A DNA stretch of 64,000 bases from Sphingomonas panacis (lineage in GTDB: Bacteria; Pseudomonadota; Alphaproteobacteria; Sphingomonadales; Sphingomonadaceae), in NCBI RefSeq assembly GCF_001717955.1, contig NZ_CP014168.1, positions 4,939,809 to 5,003,808 on the forward strand, written 5' to 3'. The position numbers and the translations under genes are program-made. This document shows positions 1 through 9,004 of this stretch, in pieces. The notes below the pieces were generated by a model. It saw nothing but the letters and a program-made list of their open reading frames with translations, searched no databases and was not told the origin of the DNA. Numbering within the stretch: the stretch's first letter is position 1; every line of letters begins with the position of its first letter.

Positions 1-1247
1 CCAAGCGCAAGCCAGAGGTCGGCCGCGTCGAGGCAAGCGGAGCCACAGCCGGGGTCGGTAATCATGAGTACGGGACGCCCGAGCGTAGGGATAGATCTAT
101 CCGAGACAGAATTCCGCTTAGCCGCGCTGACGTTCGCCCATACCGGCTTGCCTGACATTCGAGCCAGCTCCATTCCCGCTATTGTTTCCCCCAGCCAGCC
201 GCGCACTTCCGGCGAGCTGTTGCTGGAGGCATCGAGCGAAGCGGCAAACTGCTTGAGCGTAGCGATATTTGAGGATGAAGCTCGCCACTCGACGGCATCC
301 GATCCCAAATTGACAGCATCGACTGCCGGTTTGCCCCAGATGAGACGCGCGATCTGCCGGCTCCAGTCTGAAGATCCGCCATGGTTGCCACGCAAGTCGA
401 GCACGATCGCTCGGGCATTACGCAAGCTTTCAGGAGATGCTGTTAGACGGGCGATCAAGGGCACAAGCGCCTTTGCCGCAGGGCCTTCCGGATCGCCTTT
501 GAAATCGCTGAGCGTGATCCACAGCGAGTTATCAGGGAGCGTCCGCATGCCGATCGGTTCAGCGGCTCGGCTGAAGGTTCTCGCCAGATGTCGATCGCGC
601 TCGGCAGGGTCGATAATTCTCCAGTCCAGCTTCACTGATCGTCGGCGGGTTTCCACAAGGAAAGTACAGATGGACGGGCGGGTTACCCAAGGATTCCCTT
701 GGTCGAGGAACAGCCTGCCTCCTTCCTCCATGCGAACGGCCCGTAAAAACCATCGGCCGCTGAATGCCCCGACATTTGTTTTAGCGAGAGCATCGGCCGA
801 TCGCCCGTCGCATTCGATCAGCTCCGCACCGATAGGAAGTCTCGACCAATCGACGTGCGTGGCCACGCGCTGTCGCCCGTCGTCGTCAATCGCTGTAAGG
901 AAGCCGGGCCAGCGGGTCGGAAGCTGCGGCTGCACCTGGTCTCGCCCTGCCCCAAACTCAAGGTGTCCATCATCGAATGCGGCGGCATAGGCGCGCAGGG
1001 CGAACCAGTACCCTGCGTATTCGCGCGTTCGTCGAGCGCGTTGCACCGCCAGCGCGAGTTGCCGATCGTTTTTGCTGGCGAACCGGGGGTTTGCCGTATC
1101 AACCATCCCCGGGTGGTTCGTCGCTATGTCGTCATGGAAAGCCTGAGCGTCCTGCCTGAGCGCAGAAGCCCAATCAGGGGCGTCCGCTGCCCCTGTGAGC
1201 GTGAGCATCATCGCTGCGGCTGGCGCCGCTATTATCAAGCTTCTCAT
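1..1247 (-). CDS. S41-family (tail-specific-protease-like) exported peptidase, C-terminus beyond left edge
   Basis: The frame stays open from an ATG at 1247 to the window edge, giving at least 415 residues. Residues 1-21 form a Sec-type signal peptide ending in an alanine-rich cleavage region, so the product is probably periplasmic or surface-exposed. FDDGHL at about 91-96 resembles the DGH element of S41 peptidases. DLRGNHGGSSDW at about 284-295 matches the conserved S41 strand and glycine turn. GSACLDAADL near residue 402 is placed where the catalytic serine is expected. No PDZ domain is obvious, which fits the smaller secreted S41-like proteins. The C-terminal lysine region is not visible. 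The gene reads towards the left edge, away from the IS91-type element that begins about 380 bp upstream of its start. Family assignment is fairly secure; the substrate is unknown. Confidence 0.75.
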   Translation of the reverse strand, partial: MRSLIIAAPAAAMMLTLTGAADAPDWASALRQDAQAFHDDIATNHPGMVDTANPRFASKNDRQLALAVQRARRTREYAGYWFALRAYAAAFDDGHLEFGAGRDQVQPQLPTRWPGFLTAIDDDGRQRVATHVDWSRLPIGAELIECDGRSADALAKTNVGAFSGRWFLRAVRMEEGGRLFLDQGNPWVTRPSICTFLVETRRRSVKLDWRIIDPAERDRHLARTFSRAAEPIGMRTLPDNSLWITLSDFKGDPEGPAAKALVPLIARLTASPESLRNARAIVLDLRGNHGGSSDWSRQIARLIWGKPAVDAVNLGSDAVEWRASSSNIATLKQFAASLDASSNSSPEVRGWLGETIAGMELARMSGKPVWANVSAAKRNSVSDRSIPTLGRPVLMITDPGCGSACLDAADLWLAL

Positions 1248-1631
1248 GCCACAGAGCTAAGCAGCGGGCCGCGGGTTCGACAAGTTGGCTAGCGGCTGCA
1301 AAATTGCGCCGCCTTCAACAATTGGCCCGCTGCGGGTATGATCCCGATAAGGAAAGTTCAACGGGACAACCGGCGTCGGATTGGGTCTCCCGGCACCTCC
1401 GGTCGAGCCGCTTTCCCGAAACCTGTTCCCGATCGAGTTTTCCCGAAACGACCAGTCCGAGATGGAGAAACAGGACTGCTGCGCCTCGTTGAGATGGCCA
1501 TTTTCAATATGCTGTTGCGATCTGCTGAATGGCCGGGAGTGGTCGCCTCCTTTCCGGCAGGGTCATAAGACTTGAACGGCTGCTCCTGTCGGCACCGGTC
1601 GTTGGGGCAAGCTAGGCCGAGTGTCTTAGTT
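1248..1631. other. Intergenic stretch between the S41-like gene and the first IS91-type element
   Basis: This 384-bp stretch holds no reading frame I can relate to a protein family. Short frames on the plus strand look random. It should carry the promoter of the minus-strand S41-like gene, but I see no convincing promoter boxes. Nothing in it recurs beside the second IS91-type copy, so it is target DNA rather than part of the element. Confidence 0.5.
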
Positions 1632-1927
1632 TGTGAAGGGTTTCGGGCGCTTGCGTACGAAAGCCTCCAGTGCAGGAACCCGCGGGCCCCACGCGCTGGT
1701 CTATGGGTAAAGCGGCTTTTGGGTGGTTCGGACGGGTAAGCGATGCCGATCCGGAAGTGTCGGTTCTGGCCGGATCAACGTGACTTTGTGCGGCGTCAGA
1801 GTGCGGACGGTGGTGGTTTTGCTGGTCGATGTGCCCTTTGCCCGGCTCGCTTCTGGGATAGGCATGTGCTGCGTCGTCGGCCAGGACACTATGGGTGCGA
1901 CCGTTGTGCAGGCTGAGCCATGCCGGA

Positions 1928-3121
1928 TCATGGCGCATTCTCCCGGATTGGCGATGGCGATGATGGCGGCGCGCGGGGCTGGCACCAGCGGGCGAAGGCG
2001 TCGATGATGGTCATGTGCCCGCCGCAACATGGGCATGGCGGACGATGATCGGGCGGCTCGTCGGGTTCGGGCTCCTCGACCGGTGCGGCGACGCCCAACA
2101 GCCTGCGGGCCAGCGCCATGGTGTCCTTGTGGGTCGAACTGGCGAGCAGGCCGTAATGCCGGATGCGGTGGAAGCCGCTCGGCAGGACGTGGATCAGGAA
2201 GCGGCGAATGAACTCGTCGGTCGCCAGCGTCATGACCTGCTGGCGTTCGGCCCCGTCGCGACGGTAATCCTTATAGCGGAACGTCACGCCGTTCTCGTCG
2301 AAGCCGAGGAGCCTCCGGTTCGAGATGGCAACCCGGTGCGTATAGCGTGAGAGATAGGCCAGCACCGCCTGCGGCCCGGCGAAGGGCGGCTTGGCATAGA
2401 CCACCCAGCGCTTCTTCCGGATCGGCGAGAGATGCCGCAGGAAGGCCTTGCGTGTCGCGAGGCCAGCCAAGGTGCTGAAGAAGGCCAGCTTGCCGGCATC
2501 GAACAATGCCAACAGGCGAGTGAGGAACAGACGGCGGAACAAGGCGCCCAGCACACGCACCGGCAGCAGGAATGCGGGGCGCGACGAAATCCAGCGCGTG
2601 CCGTCGAGCGCGATGCCACCGCCAGGCACGATCATGTGCACGTGCGGATGGTGGGTCAATGCCGATCCCCAGGTATGCAGCACGGCGGTGATGCCGACCC
2701 GCGCGCCGAGGTGCTTGGGATCGGCAGCGATGGCTAGCATCGTGTCCGCCGCCGCGCGGAACAGCAGATCATAGACCACCGCCTTGTTCTGCCACGCGAT
2801 ATCCGCGATCTCAGCGGGCACGGTAAACACGACGTGGAAGTAGCCGATCGGCAACAGGTCGGCCTCGCGCGCGGCCAGCCAGGTGCGCGCGGCGGCGCCC
2901 TGGCACTTGGGGCAATGCCGGTTGCGGCACGAGTTGTAGGCGATCCGCCAGTGCCCGCAGTCGTCGCAGGCCTCGACGTGACCACCCAGTGCGGCGGTGC
3001 GGCAGTTCTCGATCGCCGTCATGACCTTGAGCTGGCCGAGGCTCAGGTGCCCGGCATGGGCAGCCCGATAGGCGGGCCCGGCGCTGCGGAAGATATCGGC
3101 GACCTCGAGCGAGGTACGCAA
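1928..3121 (-). CDS. IS91-family transposase (Y2 HUH endonuclease), copy A
   Basis: A 397-residue rolling-circle transposase. The N-terminus has a cysteine-rich zinc-binding module: C52, C55, C65, C70 and C73 in the CDDC...CRNRHCPKC arrangement. The HUH metal-binding motif lies in HHPHVH at 157-162. The paired catalytic tyrosines Y256 and Y260 lie in YLSRYTHR, the Y-x3-Y spacing of IS91. Length matches the family. The start is a TTG at 3121, four bases after the stop of the recombinase gene, so the two are probably co-translated; the equivalent codon in copy B is GTG. All catalytic residues are present, so it looks functional. It nicks and transfers one strand at the element's origin end. Confidence 0.93.
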   Translation of the reverse strand: MRTSLEVADIFRSAGPAYRAAHAGHLSLGQLKVMTAIENCRTAALGGHVEACDDCGHWRIAYNSCRNRHCPKCQGAAARTWLAAREADLLPIGYFHVVFTVPAEIADIAWQNKAVVYDLLFRAAADTMLAIAADPKHLGARVGITAVLHTWGSALTHHPHVHMIVPGGGIALDGTRWISSRPAFLLPVRVLGALFRRLFLTRLLALFDAGKLAFFSTLAGLATRKAFLRHLSPIRKKRWVVYAKPPFAGPQAVLAYLSRYTHRVAISNRRLLGFDENGVTFRYKDYRRDGAERQQVMTLATDEFIRRFLIHVLPSGFHRIRHYGLLASSTHKDTMALARRLLGVAAPVEEPEPDEPPDHRPPCPCCGGHMTIIDAFARWCQPRAPPSSPSPIRENAP

Positions 3122-3125
3122 GGGC

Positions 3126-4031
3126 TCAGCCGGGAGGTGCCCTGCCTTCCATCACGGCCACGATCTGGTCGAGCGGGCTGGCCACCGCCCGCATCGTCTT
3201 GCTCGAGACCTGGGTATAAATGCCGGTCGTGTTGATGTTCACGTGTCCCAGCAAGACCTGGATGACCCGGATATCGACGCCCTGCTCGAGCAGGTGAGTG
3301 GCAAACGAATGGCGCAGTGTATGCGGGCTTACCCGCTTGTGGATGTCGGCGCGCTCGGCCGCTTCCTTCACGACGCGGTGCAACTGGCGAGCCGAGATCG
3401 GATCCGTGCCGCTGCGGCCGGGGAACAGCCAGCCATGAGGTAGCATCACTCCGCGCCGCTTGCCTTCGCGCCACCATTGACGGAGCAAGTCCAGCAGGTG
3501 CGGTGAGAGCATGGCGTTGCGGTCCTTGCGTCCCTTGCCCTGCTCGACGCGGATCATCATCCGGGTGCTGTCGATGTCATCGACCTTGAGGTGGGCAACC
3601 TCCGAAACCCGCAGGCCCGCACCATAGGCCACGCTGAGGGCCGCCTTGTACTTGATGCCTGGCGCAGCCTCGATCAGCCGCGCTGTCTCCTCGACGCTCA
3701 AAACCACCCGCAGCTTGGGTGTGAAGCGAACGACGACCAGCGCTAGCGCCATCTCCGGCCGCCTGAGGGTTATCCCGAAGAGGAACCGCAGTGCCGAAAC
3801 GGCCCCATTGATCGTGGCCGGCCCTACGGCGCGCTCGTGCTGGTCAACCTGAAAACGCCGGAGGTCTTCCACCGTGGCCGTGTCCGGGGGGCGGCCGAGA
3901 AACGCGGCGAAGTTCCGGACATGTCGGATATAGTCGTTCTGCGTGTGCGCCCCGAAGCCACGCATCGTCATGTCCTGCAGCATCCGCTCACGCAGCGAAT
4001 GGGTCGGCGCAGCGGTCGTAATAGCATCCAT
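3126..4031 (-). CDS. Tyrosine site-specific recombinase of the IS91-type element, copy A
   Basis: A 301-residue integrase. An N-terminal SAM-like core-binding domain (about 10-95) is followed by the catalytic domain. The catalytic set is complete: the arginine in GAGLRVSE, HTLRH, the histidine of LLGH, and the tyrosine in TTGIYTQVS. The start is ATG 4031 with a GAGAGGA ribosome site about 8 bases upstream. The gene precedes the transposase by four bases. Its role in IS91-type transposition is not settled; resolution of intermediates or site choice is possible, and this is inference. I count 14 amino-acid differences from the copy-B protein, so the two elements are related but not identical. 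Confidence 0.92.
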   Translation of the reverse strand: MDAITTAAPTHSLRERMLQDMTMRGFGAHTQNDYIRHVRNFAAFLGRPPDTATVEDLRRFQVDQHERAVGPATINGAVSALRFLFGITLRRPEMALALVVVRFTPKLRVVLSVEETARLIEAAPGIKYKAALSVAYGAGLRVSEVAHLKVDDIDSTRMMIRVEQGKGRKDRNAMLSPHLLDLLRQWWREGKRRGVMLPHGWLFPGRSGTDPISARQLHRVVKEAAERADIHKRVSPHTLRHSFATHLLEQGVDIRVIQVLLGHVNINTTGIYTQVSSKTMRAVASPLDQIVAVMEGRAPPG

Positions 4032-4157
4032 GGTAAGTTCCTCTCCGTTGAAGGAACTCCACAGTCGGCGGGCGACGCCGCCCCCGCCGAAAGCCTCACA
4101 AATACTACACTACATCACCCCAAGCGACCCTCCCGCGGAGCGGGTTCGTGCTCTGGG

Positions 4158-4594
4158 GCGACTGCGGAAGGGCAGCTTTGACCGCCGCGATCGGCAGCTT
4201 CCGCCCAGACCGGACATTCACCGGAGATGAAATGGACGACGTCATCTGGTCGACGGCTACCGGAATTTCGTGGAACTTTGCAGCCATCCCGCTCCACCAG
4301 TTTACGTCGGCTTCCGACGGAAGCCGACCCGCCCGGTGTCAGTCGCGTTATATGAAAAGCCCTGCGAAAAACGGTGACCGCCGTCGCCCAAATCGGTCCG
4401 CCACCTCTCGTCAAGAGACCATTGTCGTGAGTCTACGTCTATACTTACAAACGGGAATCAACGACAATTTTCAGGTGGCTTCTTCAACGTGCCAAAGCGC
4501 CGAACAACGCTTTATAGAAGTGAATTAGGTTGCAGTTCTCACAGGCGTGCTATTTTGCTCAACCCCACGTTTATGTTAGAATGGTTGCCGCAGA
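4158..4594. other. Intergenic stretch between IS91-type copy A and the serine recombinase
   Basis: This 437-bp stretch has no recognisable gene on either strand. Its right half is noticeably more AT-rich than the surroundings, as expected for the promoter region of the recombinase at 4595. It could also hold an attachment half-site for that recombinase, but a single end cannot show this. No direct repeat of it was spotted elsewhere in the window. Confidence 0.4.
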
Positions 4595-6412
4595 ATGAGG
4601 GCGACCGTGATCGAAATCGCAATCCAGAGCCCAACCCCGCGGGTCCGATGCGCGATCTATACGCGCAAGAGCAGTGATGCCGGGCTCGAGCGCGATGTAA
4701 ACTCTCTCGATGCACAACGGGAGATTTGCGCCGCATACGTCAAATGCAACGAACATAAGGGTTGGTGCGAGTTGCCGACGCGTTACGACGACGGAGGTTA
4801 TTCAGGTGGAACGCTTGATCGGCCCGCGCTCCGTCGCCTGCTCGCCGACGTCGAGGCCGGCCAGATCGACGTGATTGTCTTTTACAAGATCGACCGACTC
4901 ACCCGCTCGCTCGCAGATTTCGTGCGTCTAATGGAAGCGATGAATAGATTCAGCATCTCCTTCGTCAGTGTTACTCAGTCATTCGACACGTCGGAGAGCA
5001 TGGGTCGGATGGTGCTGAACGTGCTCATCACCTTTGCGCAGTTCGAGCGCGAGATGCTGAGTGACCGGATAAAAGACAAGCTCGCAATGATGCGCCGCAA
5101 GGGTCTATTCGTGAACGGGCACCCGCCAATTGGATACGACAAGGTCAATGGCCATCTCGTCGTCAACGACGCAGAAGCCGAGATTGTGCGCGACATCTTT
5201 CGCCGCGTTGCTGAATACCCCAGCGTTTTCCAGCTCATGAAACATCTGCAGGCGGAGGGTGTCTGCACGAAAGCCTTCATCAGCAAACGCGGTCGACGGA
5301 TCGGCGGCACCCCCATGCATGCGGGATCGATCTACGGACTGCTCAGGAACCCGCTATACATCGGCTTCATCAAGGACGGCGAAGAGTGGCACGAAGGTCA
5401 GCACGAGCCAATCGTCGATCGGGAATTATGGGATCGTGCGCAGGATCTTCGCGCTGCCCGCGCGCAACCCCGTATTGCCTGGGACGTGTCGCGCAATCTG
5501 CTTCACGGCCTGATCTGGGATGACTCTGGGCGGCCACTGTATACCAACACCGGCGGAACGGGGAAAAGGCGATATCGATACTATGACTCGGAGCCCAAAG
5601 CCCCCGGGCGGAAAAAGTATCTTTTCAAGGTACGAGTTCGCGCCGATATGGTAGAAGAACTCACATTCACATCAGTGTGCGCGTTCTTTGAGGATCACGC
5701 ACAAGTCAGGAAAGCCCTCCTGACGCTCGGCAACTTCGATATCAAATCGCAACAGATCAACGCGCAGTCGCAATCTGTCGTAAAGCGGCTGACACAGATG
5801 GGCAACGATGAGCTACGCCGTCTATATGAAGCGGTGTTCGTTCGCGTTGAGGTCGCGAAGACAGAACTTCGACTGCTGCTGAGGTGCAGAGAAATTGCAC
5901 AGCTTCTAACTTCCACACACCTTTTAAACGACCCCGTTATCGCATCGGACGGGATAGAAGCGCGAGTACACCTCCTGTCAGTCAATGCCAATCTAATCTG
6001 CGCTCACCGGGACTTCACCCTCCCAATTGCATCTCCGCCGCTTTGCGGCACGCCCGACAAGAAGCTCGTAAATCTCATCAGTCGAGCGTTTGCGGCACGA
6101 GCAGCCGTAATGGCAAACAGAGACAAACCGATCGCAGAGCTTGCGAAGACCTTCAAGCTCGGACCGAGCAAATTCGCGCGACTGATCCGCCTGACGTACC
6201 TCGCGCCCGATATTCAAGCCGCGATCATCGACGGCAATCATCCCTCCGACCTCACGGCTCATAAGCTGATTTATAGCACTTTGCCGCTAGACTGGTACCA
6301 ACAGCGTTTACTGCTCGGGTTTTGCGTGGAAGGCTTGTCAAATGAAAACCCGCCAAATTCACCTCATCGTGAAGTGAACCATCCCGGCTTTGCCGGAGGC
6401 TCTACCTCCTGA
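4595..6412 (+). CDS. Large serine recombinase (phage/ICE-type integrase)
   Basis: A 605-residue large serine recombinase. The resolvase domain (about 15-160) begins with AIYTRKSSD, whose first serine is the nucleophile, followed by YDDGGYSGGTLDRPALRRLL and FYKIDRLTRS with the catalytic arginines. A Recombinase domain follows (about 175-285, with NPLYIGFIKDGEE), then a long C-terminal region. The usual zinc-ribbon cysteines near LLHGLIWDDSGRPLY are absent. The last 100 residues contain a helix-turn-helix-like segment (IAELAKTFKLGPSKFARLIRL). Such enzymes integrate and excise phages or mobile islands, so this may be the original driver of the 4.2-11.5 kb insertion. ATG 4595 is used; GTG 4607 is an alternative start. 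Confidence 0.92.
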   Translation: MRATVIEIAIQSPTPRVRCAIYTRKSSDAGLERDVNSLDAQREICAAYVKCNEHKGWCELPTRYDDGGYSGGTLDRPALRRLLADVEAGQIDVIVFYKIDRLTRSLADFVRLMEAMNRFSISFVSVTQSFDTSESMGRMVLNVLITFAQFEREMLSDRIKDKLAMMRRKGLFVNGHPPIGYDKVNGHLVVNDAEAEIVRDIFRRVAEYPSVFQLMKHLQAEGVCTKAFISKRGRRIGGTPMHAGSIYGLLRNPLYIGFIKDGEEWHEGQHEPIVDRELWDRAQDLRAARAQPRIAWDVSRNLLHGLIWDDSGRPLYTNTGGTGKRRYRYYDSEPKAPGRKKYLFKVRVRADMVEELTFTSVCAFFEDHAQVRKALLTLGNFDIKSQQINAQSQSVVKRLTQMGNDELRRLYEAVFVRVEVAKTELRLLLRCREIAQLLTSTHLLNDPVIASDGIEARVHLLSVNANLICAHRDFTLPIASPPLCGTPDKKLVNLISRAFAARAAVMANRDKPIAELAKTFKLGPSKFARLIRLTYLAPDIQAAIIDGNHPSDLTAHKLIYSTLPLDWYQQRLLLGFCVEGLSNENPPNSPHREVNHPGFAGGSTS

Positions 6413-6586
6413 AAAGGTCGAGCCTGTATGCGCAACGCAACAAACACGTTGCGCCGGAAGTTTGCGAGCGGTGATACAGACGGTGGTCGATCGCGGTGGC
6501 GATCCCCGTGCCAATACGTGGAGTTCGTCTAGACCGCGGAGAAGATCCAGCCGCGCCCGCGGCGCGCCGCTCGCACGCCGGTTCCC

Positions 6587-8074
6587 TCAAAGCGAGACCA
6601 GTCTGAGCGCGGCGGTGCCGGATTCGTCTTCCACGATGAGGTCAGGCTCCCCCGCGATCACTGCGGAACCGCGCTGCCGGCGTTTGGCTTCGTAGAGCGC
6701 CACATCGGCATTGCGTAGGACATCCCCCCGGCACGTGATATTACCCCCAACCCAGCATGCACCAATCGTTGCAGATACGCGCAGAGTCAGTCCCTTGACG
6801 CTGACCGAATATTGCAGTTCCGCCAGCAGGCGGCGCAGCAGCGCGGGCAGATCCCGCAGGATCGCCTGATCGGGGATGAGCAGGACGAACTCGTCGCCGC
6901 CGAGCCGCGCCGCGAAGCAATTGGACAGATAGGAAGCCTGCAACCGCGATGCCATCACGCGCAACACGTCGTCACCGGCATGATGGCCGAGACGGTCGTT
7001 CACCGCCTTGAAATGATCGAGATCGATCAGCAGTAGCGCGCAGCGTTCCCCGGCCTGGATCGCGATCGCGATCCGCTCATCGACGTATTCATTGAATCGT
7101 CCCCGGCTCGCGATCCGCGTCAGGTCGTCGGTGTGCGCAGCGTCGCGCAGCGCCTGTTCCATCAGGTATCGACTCGTGATGTCCTGGAATACGCCGATCA
7201 GCGCCACAGGACACCCCTCGTTGACTTCGAGTTCGCCGATGCTCCTGACGCGACGATACTCACCCTGGGCTGTCTTGAAATCGGTTTCGACATCGAACGG
7301 CTCCCCGGTCCGGATCGTGCGCTCGAGGGCGTCGGTAATGGTGGCGCGCGCCTTCGGCGGGTAGAAGTCGAGTGCGGTCTTGAGCGCGGTGCCGTCGCCG
7401 GCAGGCACGCCGTGGATCGCATAGGTCTGCTCGGACCATTCGGTGCTGTTGTCGGAGAGCGTCAGCCGCCACGATCCGATATTGGCCATCCGCTCAGCTT
7501 GGCGAAGCTGGCGATGTTTCTGATCGAGTTTCCGCAGATTGCTGCCGCGCTCTTCGGCGAAGCGCACCGCCGCAGCTGTGGCTGATCGTGCGGTGATGAG
7601 CGCTTCGACCAGATTGGCCAATTCGATCAGAAGATTCAGGTCACCCGGCGCCACGTCGCGCGGCGTATCGTCGATGACGCACAACGTGCCTAAGGGGAGC
7701 CGTTTCGACGGACACTCGAGCATTCCGGCACGAATCGGCACGCCAGCGTAGAAGCGGATATGCGGCGCGCCGGTAACCAGCGGATTATCACGGAATCGGT
7801 CGTCCAGCCGTGCGTCGGGAACGATCAGAACGTCGTCCGCCGCGACGGCGTGCGCGCAAAATGCCAGTTCGCGCGGAGTCTGGTTGACCTTGAGGCCGAT
7901 CTTGGCCTTGAACCACTGCCGATCTTTGTCGATCAGCGACACCAACGCGATTTTCGAACCAGTCAGGCGTTGCGCCAACTGGACGATGGCGTCGAATTCG
8001 CGCTCAGGCGGCGTGTCAAGCAAACCAAGACTGTCCAGGGTCGCGATTCGGGCTTGCTCAAATTTCGCGAACAT
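6587..8074 (-). CDS. GAF-PAS-GGDEF diguanylate cyclase
   Basis: A soluble 495-residue signalling protein. The first 150 residues form a GAF domain of the type beginning ARIATLDSLGLLDTPPEREFD. A PAS/PAC domain follows at about 190-300 (IGSWRLTLSDN...GVFQDITSRYLMEQALRDAA), then a GGDEF domain at about 310-470. The active-site loop is LGGDEF with intact substrate aspartates (LLIDLDHFKAVND), so cyclic-di-GMP synthesis is expected. There is no EAL domain and no membrane segment. The gene reads towards the serine recombinase, and its promoter must lie in the 8075-8525 gap shared with mucR. It lies inside the IS91-flanked segment, so it may be accessory. The input ligand is unknown. Confidence 0.9.
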   Translation of the reverse strand: MFAKFEQARIATLDSLGLLDTPPEREFDAIVQLAQRLTGSKIALVSLIDKDRQWFKAKIGLKVNQTPRELAFCAHAVAADDVLIVPDARLDDRFRDNPLVTGAPHIRFYAGVPIRAGMLECPSKRLPLGTLCVIDDTPRDVAPGDLNLLIELANLVEALITARSATAAAVRFAEERGSNLRKLDQKHRQLRQAERMANIGSWRLTLSDNSTEWSEQTYAIHGVPAGDGTALKTALDFYPPKARATITDALERTIRTGEPFDVETDFKTAQGEYRRVRSIGELEVNEGCPVALIGVFQDITSRYLMEQALRDAAHTDDLTRIASRGRFNEYVDERIAIAIQAGERCALLLIDLDHFKAVNDRLGHHAGDDVLRVMASRLQASYLSNCFAARLGGDEFVLLIPDQAILRDLPALLRRLLAELQYSVSVKGLTLRVSATIGACWVGGNITCRGDVLRNADVALYEAKRRQRGSAVIAGEPDLIVEDESGTAALRLVSL

Positions 8075-8525
8075 GACGTCATAGCCTTCAGTATTGAGCT
8101 CTTGGCTAAAACTATATCACTGCCACTGGGGTTAAATTAAGGGTTGATACTTAGATTGCTGTAGATGCGGTGGGTCGGTTTGGTGCCCGATAGTGTTTTC
8201 TCGTTTGTCATGATCTGCTCCTTATGTGTCCGCCGCCAAACCATCCTGCGGCTTCATGGGGAGCAACGAAGGAAGGCCACGAGCCAGAGGGCCACACCCC
8301 GCGCCTGCGCCCGAAGGGAGCGAAGCTGCACAAGCGGCACGCGCGGACGCGAGGCTGGGTTTACCCTCGGCGGGCTTGACTTAAACGCTCATCCATCCAG
8401 AAGCAGCGGAATGGTCCGGCGGCGAGACACCCCCGGAGACGAATTCAGTTCACCTAACGAGCAACAGAGCCGTCCTTGAAATCGCTCCGCAATGGATCAA
8501 TAGCGCGGGGCATAGGAGATCGTTG
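8075..8525. other. Divergent intergenic region between the GGDEF gene and the mucR-like gene
   Basis: This 451-bp region has no supported gene. It separates two divergent genes and must contain both promoters. The part near 8100-8160 is AT-rich, which suits the minus-strand GGDEF promoter. A modest promoter candidate for the mucR-like gene lies at 8476-8504. Short plus-strand frames here have no recognisable content. Confidence 0.4.
8476..8504 (+). promoter_or_regulatory. Candidate sigma-70-type promoter of the mucR-like gene
   Basis: TTGAAA at 8476-8481 and AATAGC at 8499-8504 are separated by 17 bp and lie about 21 bp upstream of the ATG at 8526. The -35 box is good and the -10 box is poor, so this is only a candidate. 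Confidence 0.3.
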
Positions 8526-9004
8526 ATGGCAGATACGGCGAAGCTCACCGAGTTGACGGCAATGATTGCGGCGAACTCGTGTCGAACAACCATGTCGGCA
8601 ACGGCGACATTGGCGGCGTCATTACCTCGATTTATTCGGCACTGGCATCGCTCGATGCATCGAACGCAGAAGCCTCGACACCGACGTTTGTCCCTGCCGT
8701 GACGACGCGTAAAAGCCTCGCCAACCCCGATAACATCATTTCGATGATCGACGGCAAGCTCTATCGGATGCTGCGACGGCATCGTACCAGGCACGGGCTG
8801 ACGCCGGAGGAATATCGCAAGCATTACCATCTACCCGCCGATTACGCGATGGTTGCGCCCAACTACGCGGCGCAGCGCAGCGCACTGGCGGTCAAGATCG
8901 GGCTTGAGCGCAAGCCGAAGGCGGTCGAGGCGGCGCCAGTGCCGAAGGCACGGCGTAAACTTCATGTCGCCGCGCCGGTCGAAGATGCGGCGATGGCCGA
9001 ATAG
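8526..9004 (+). pseudogene. MucR/Ros-family transcriptional regulator broken by a one-base deletion
   Basis: ATG 8526 has an AGGAG site 8 bases upstream and begins MADTAKLTELTAMIAAN, the normal MucR amino-terminus. The rest of the family sequence (VSNNHVGNGDIGG...ALASLD, then LTPEEYRKHYHLPADYAMVAPNYAAQRSALAVKIGL) is in the frame starting at GTG 8579. The join fits loss of one base near 8576-8578; without it the first frame stops after about 58 residues. The product could also start at GTG 8579, but without a good ribosome site. The zinc-finger cysteine that normally precedes DGK is replaced by serine (SMIDGKLYRMLRRH), as in some known metal-free MucR relatives. MucR proteins are small H-NS-like gene silencers. 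Sequencing error versus a real lesion cannot be told from one sequence. Confidence 0.8.

Larger units (their letters stand above)
1632..4157 (-). mobile_element. IS91-type insertion element, copy A (transposase plus tyrosine recombinase)
   Basis: The boundaries come from comparing the two copies: shared sequence starts at TGTGAAGGG (1632) and stops after CTCTGGG (4157), giving 2526 bp. Both genes lie on the minus strand, recombinase first, then transposase, followed by about 300 bp of non-coding tail. The right end carries a short hairpin, CCCGC-GGA-GCGGG at 4132-4144, and the left end is GC-rich with a CCCGCGGG palindrome. IS91 elements move by rolling circle and make no target duplication; none is seen. 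From the family, the origin end should lie downstream of the transposase (left, 1632) and the terminator end at right (4157). Read-through past that end would mobilise the DNA at 4158 and beyond. A patch around 1828-1868 differs strongly from copy B. Confidence 0.85.

Noticed and set aside
64..990. Long plus-strand reading frame at the left edge
   Set aside because: It is antisense to the S41-like gene, which has a signal peptide and family motifs; the plus-strand product has neither.
1612..1938. Frames downstream of both transposase genes (also 11506-11841)
   Set aside because: They are shared only because they lie in the element's non-coding tail; overlapping frames are equally open and none resembles a protein family.
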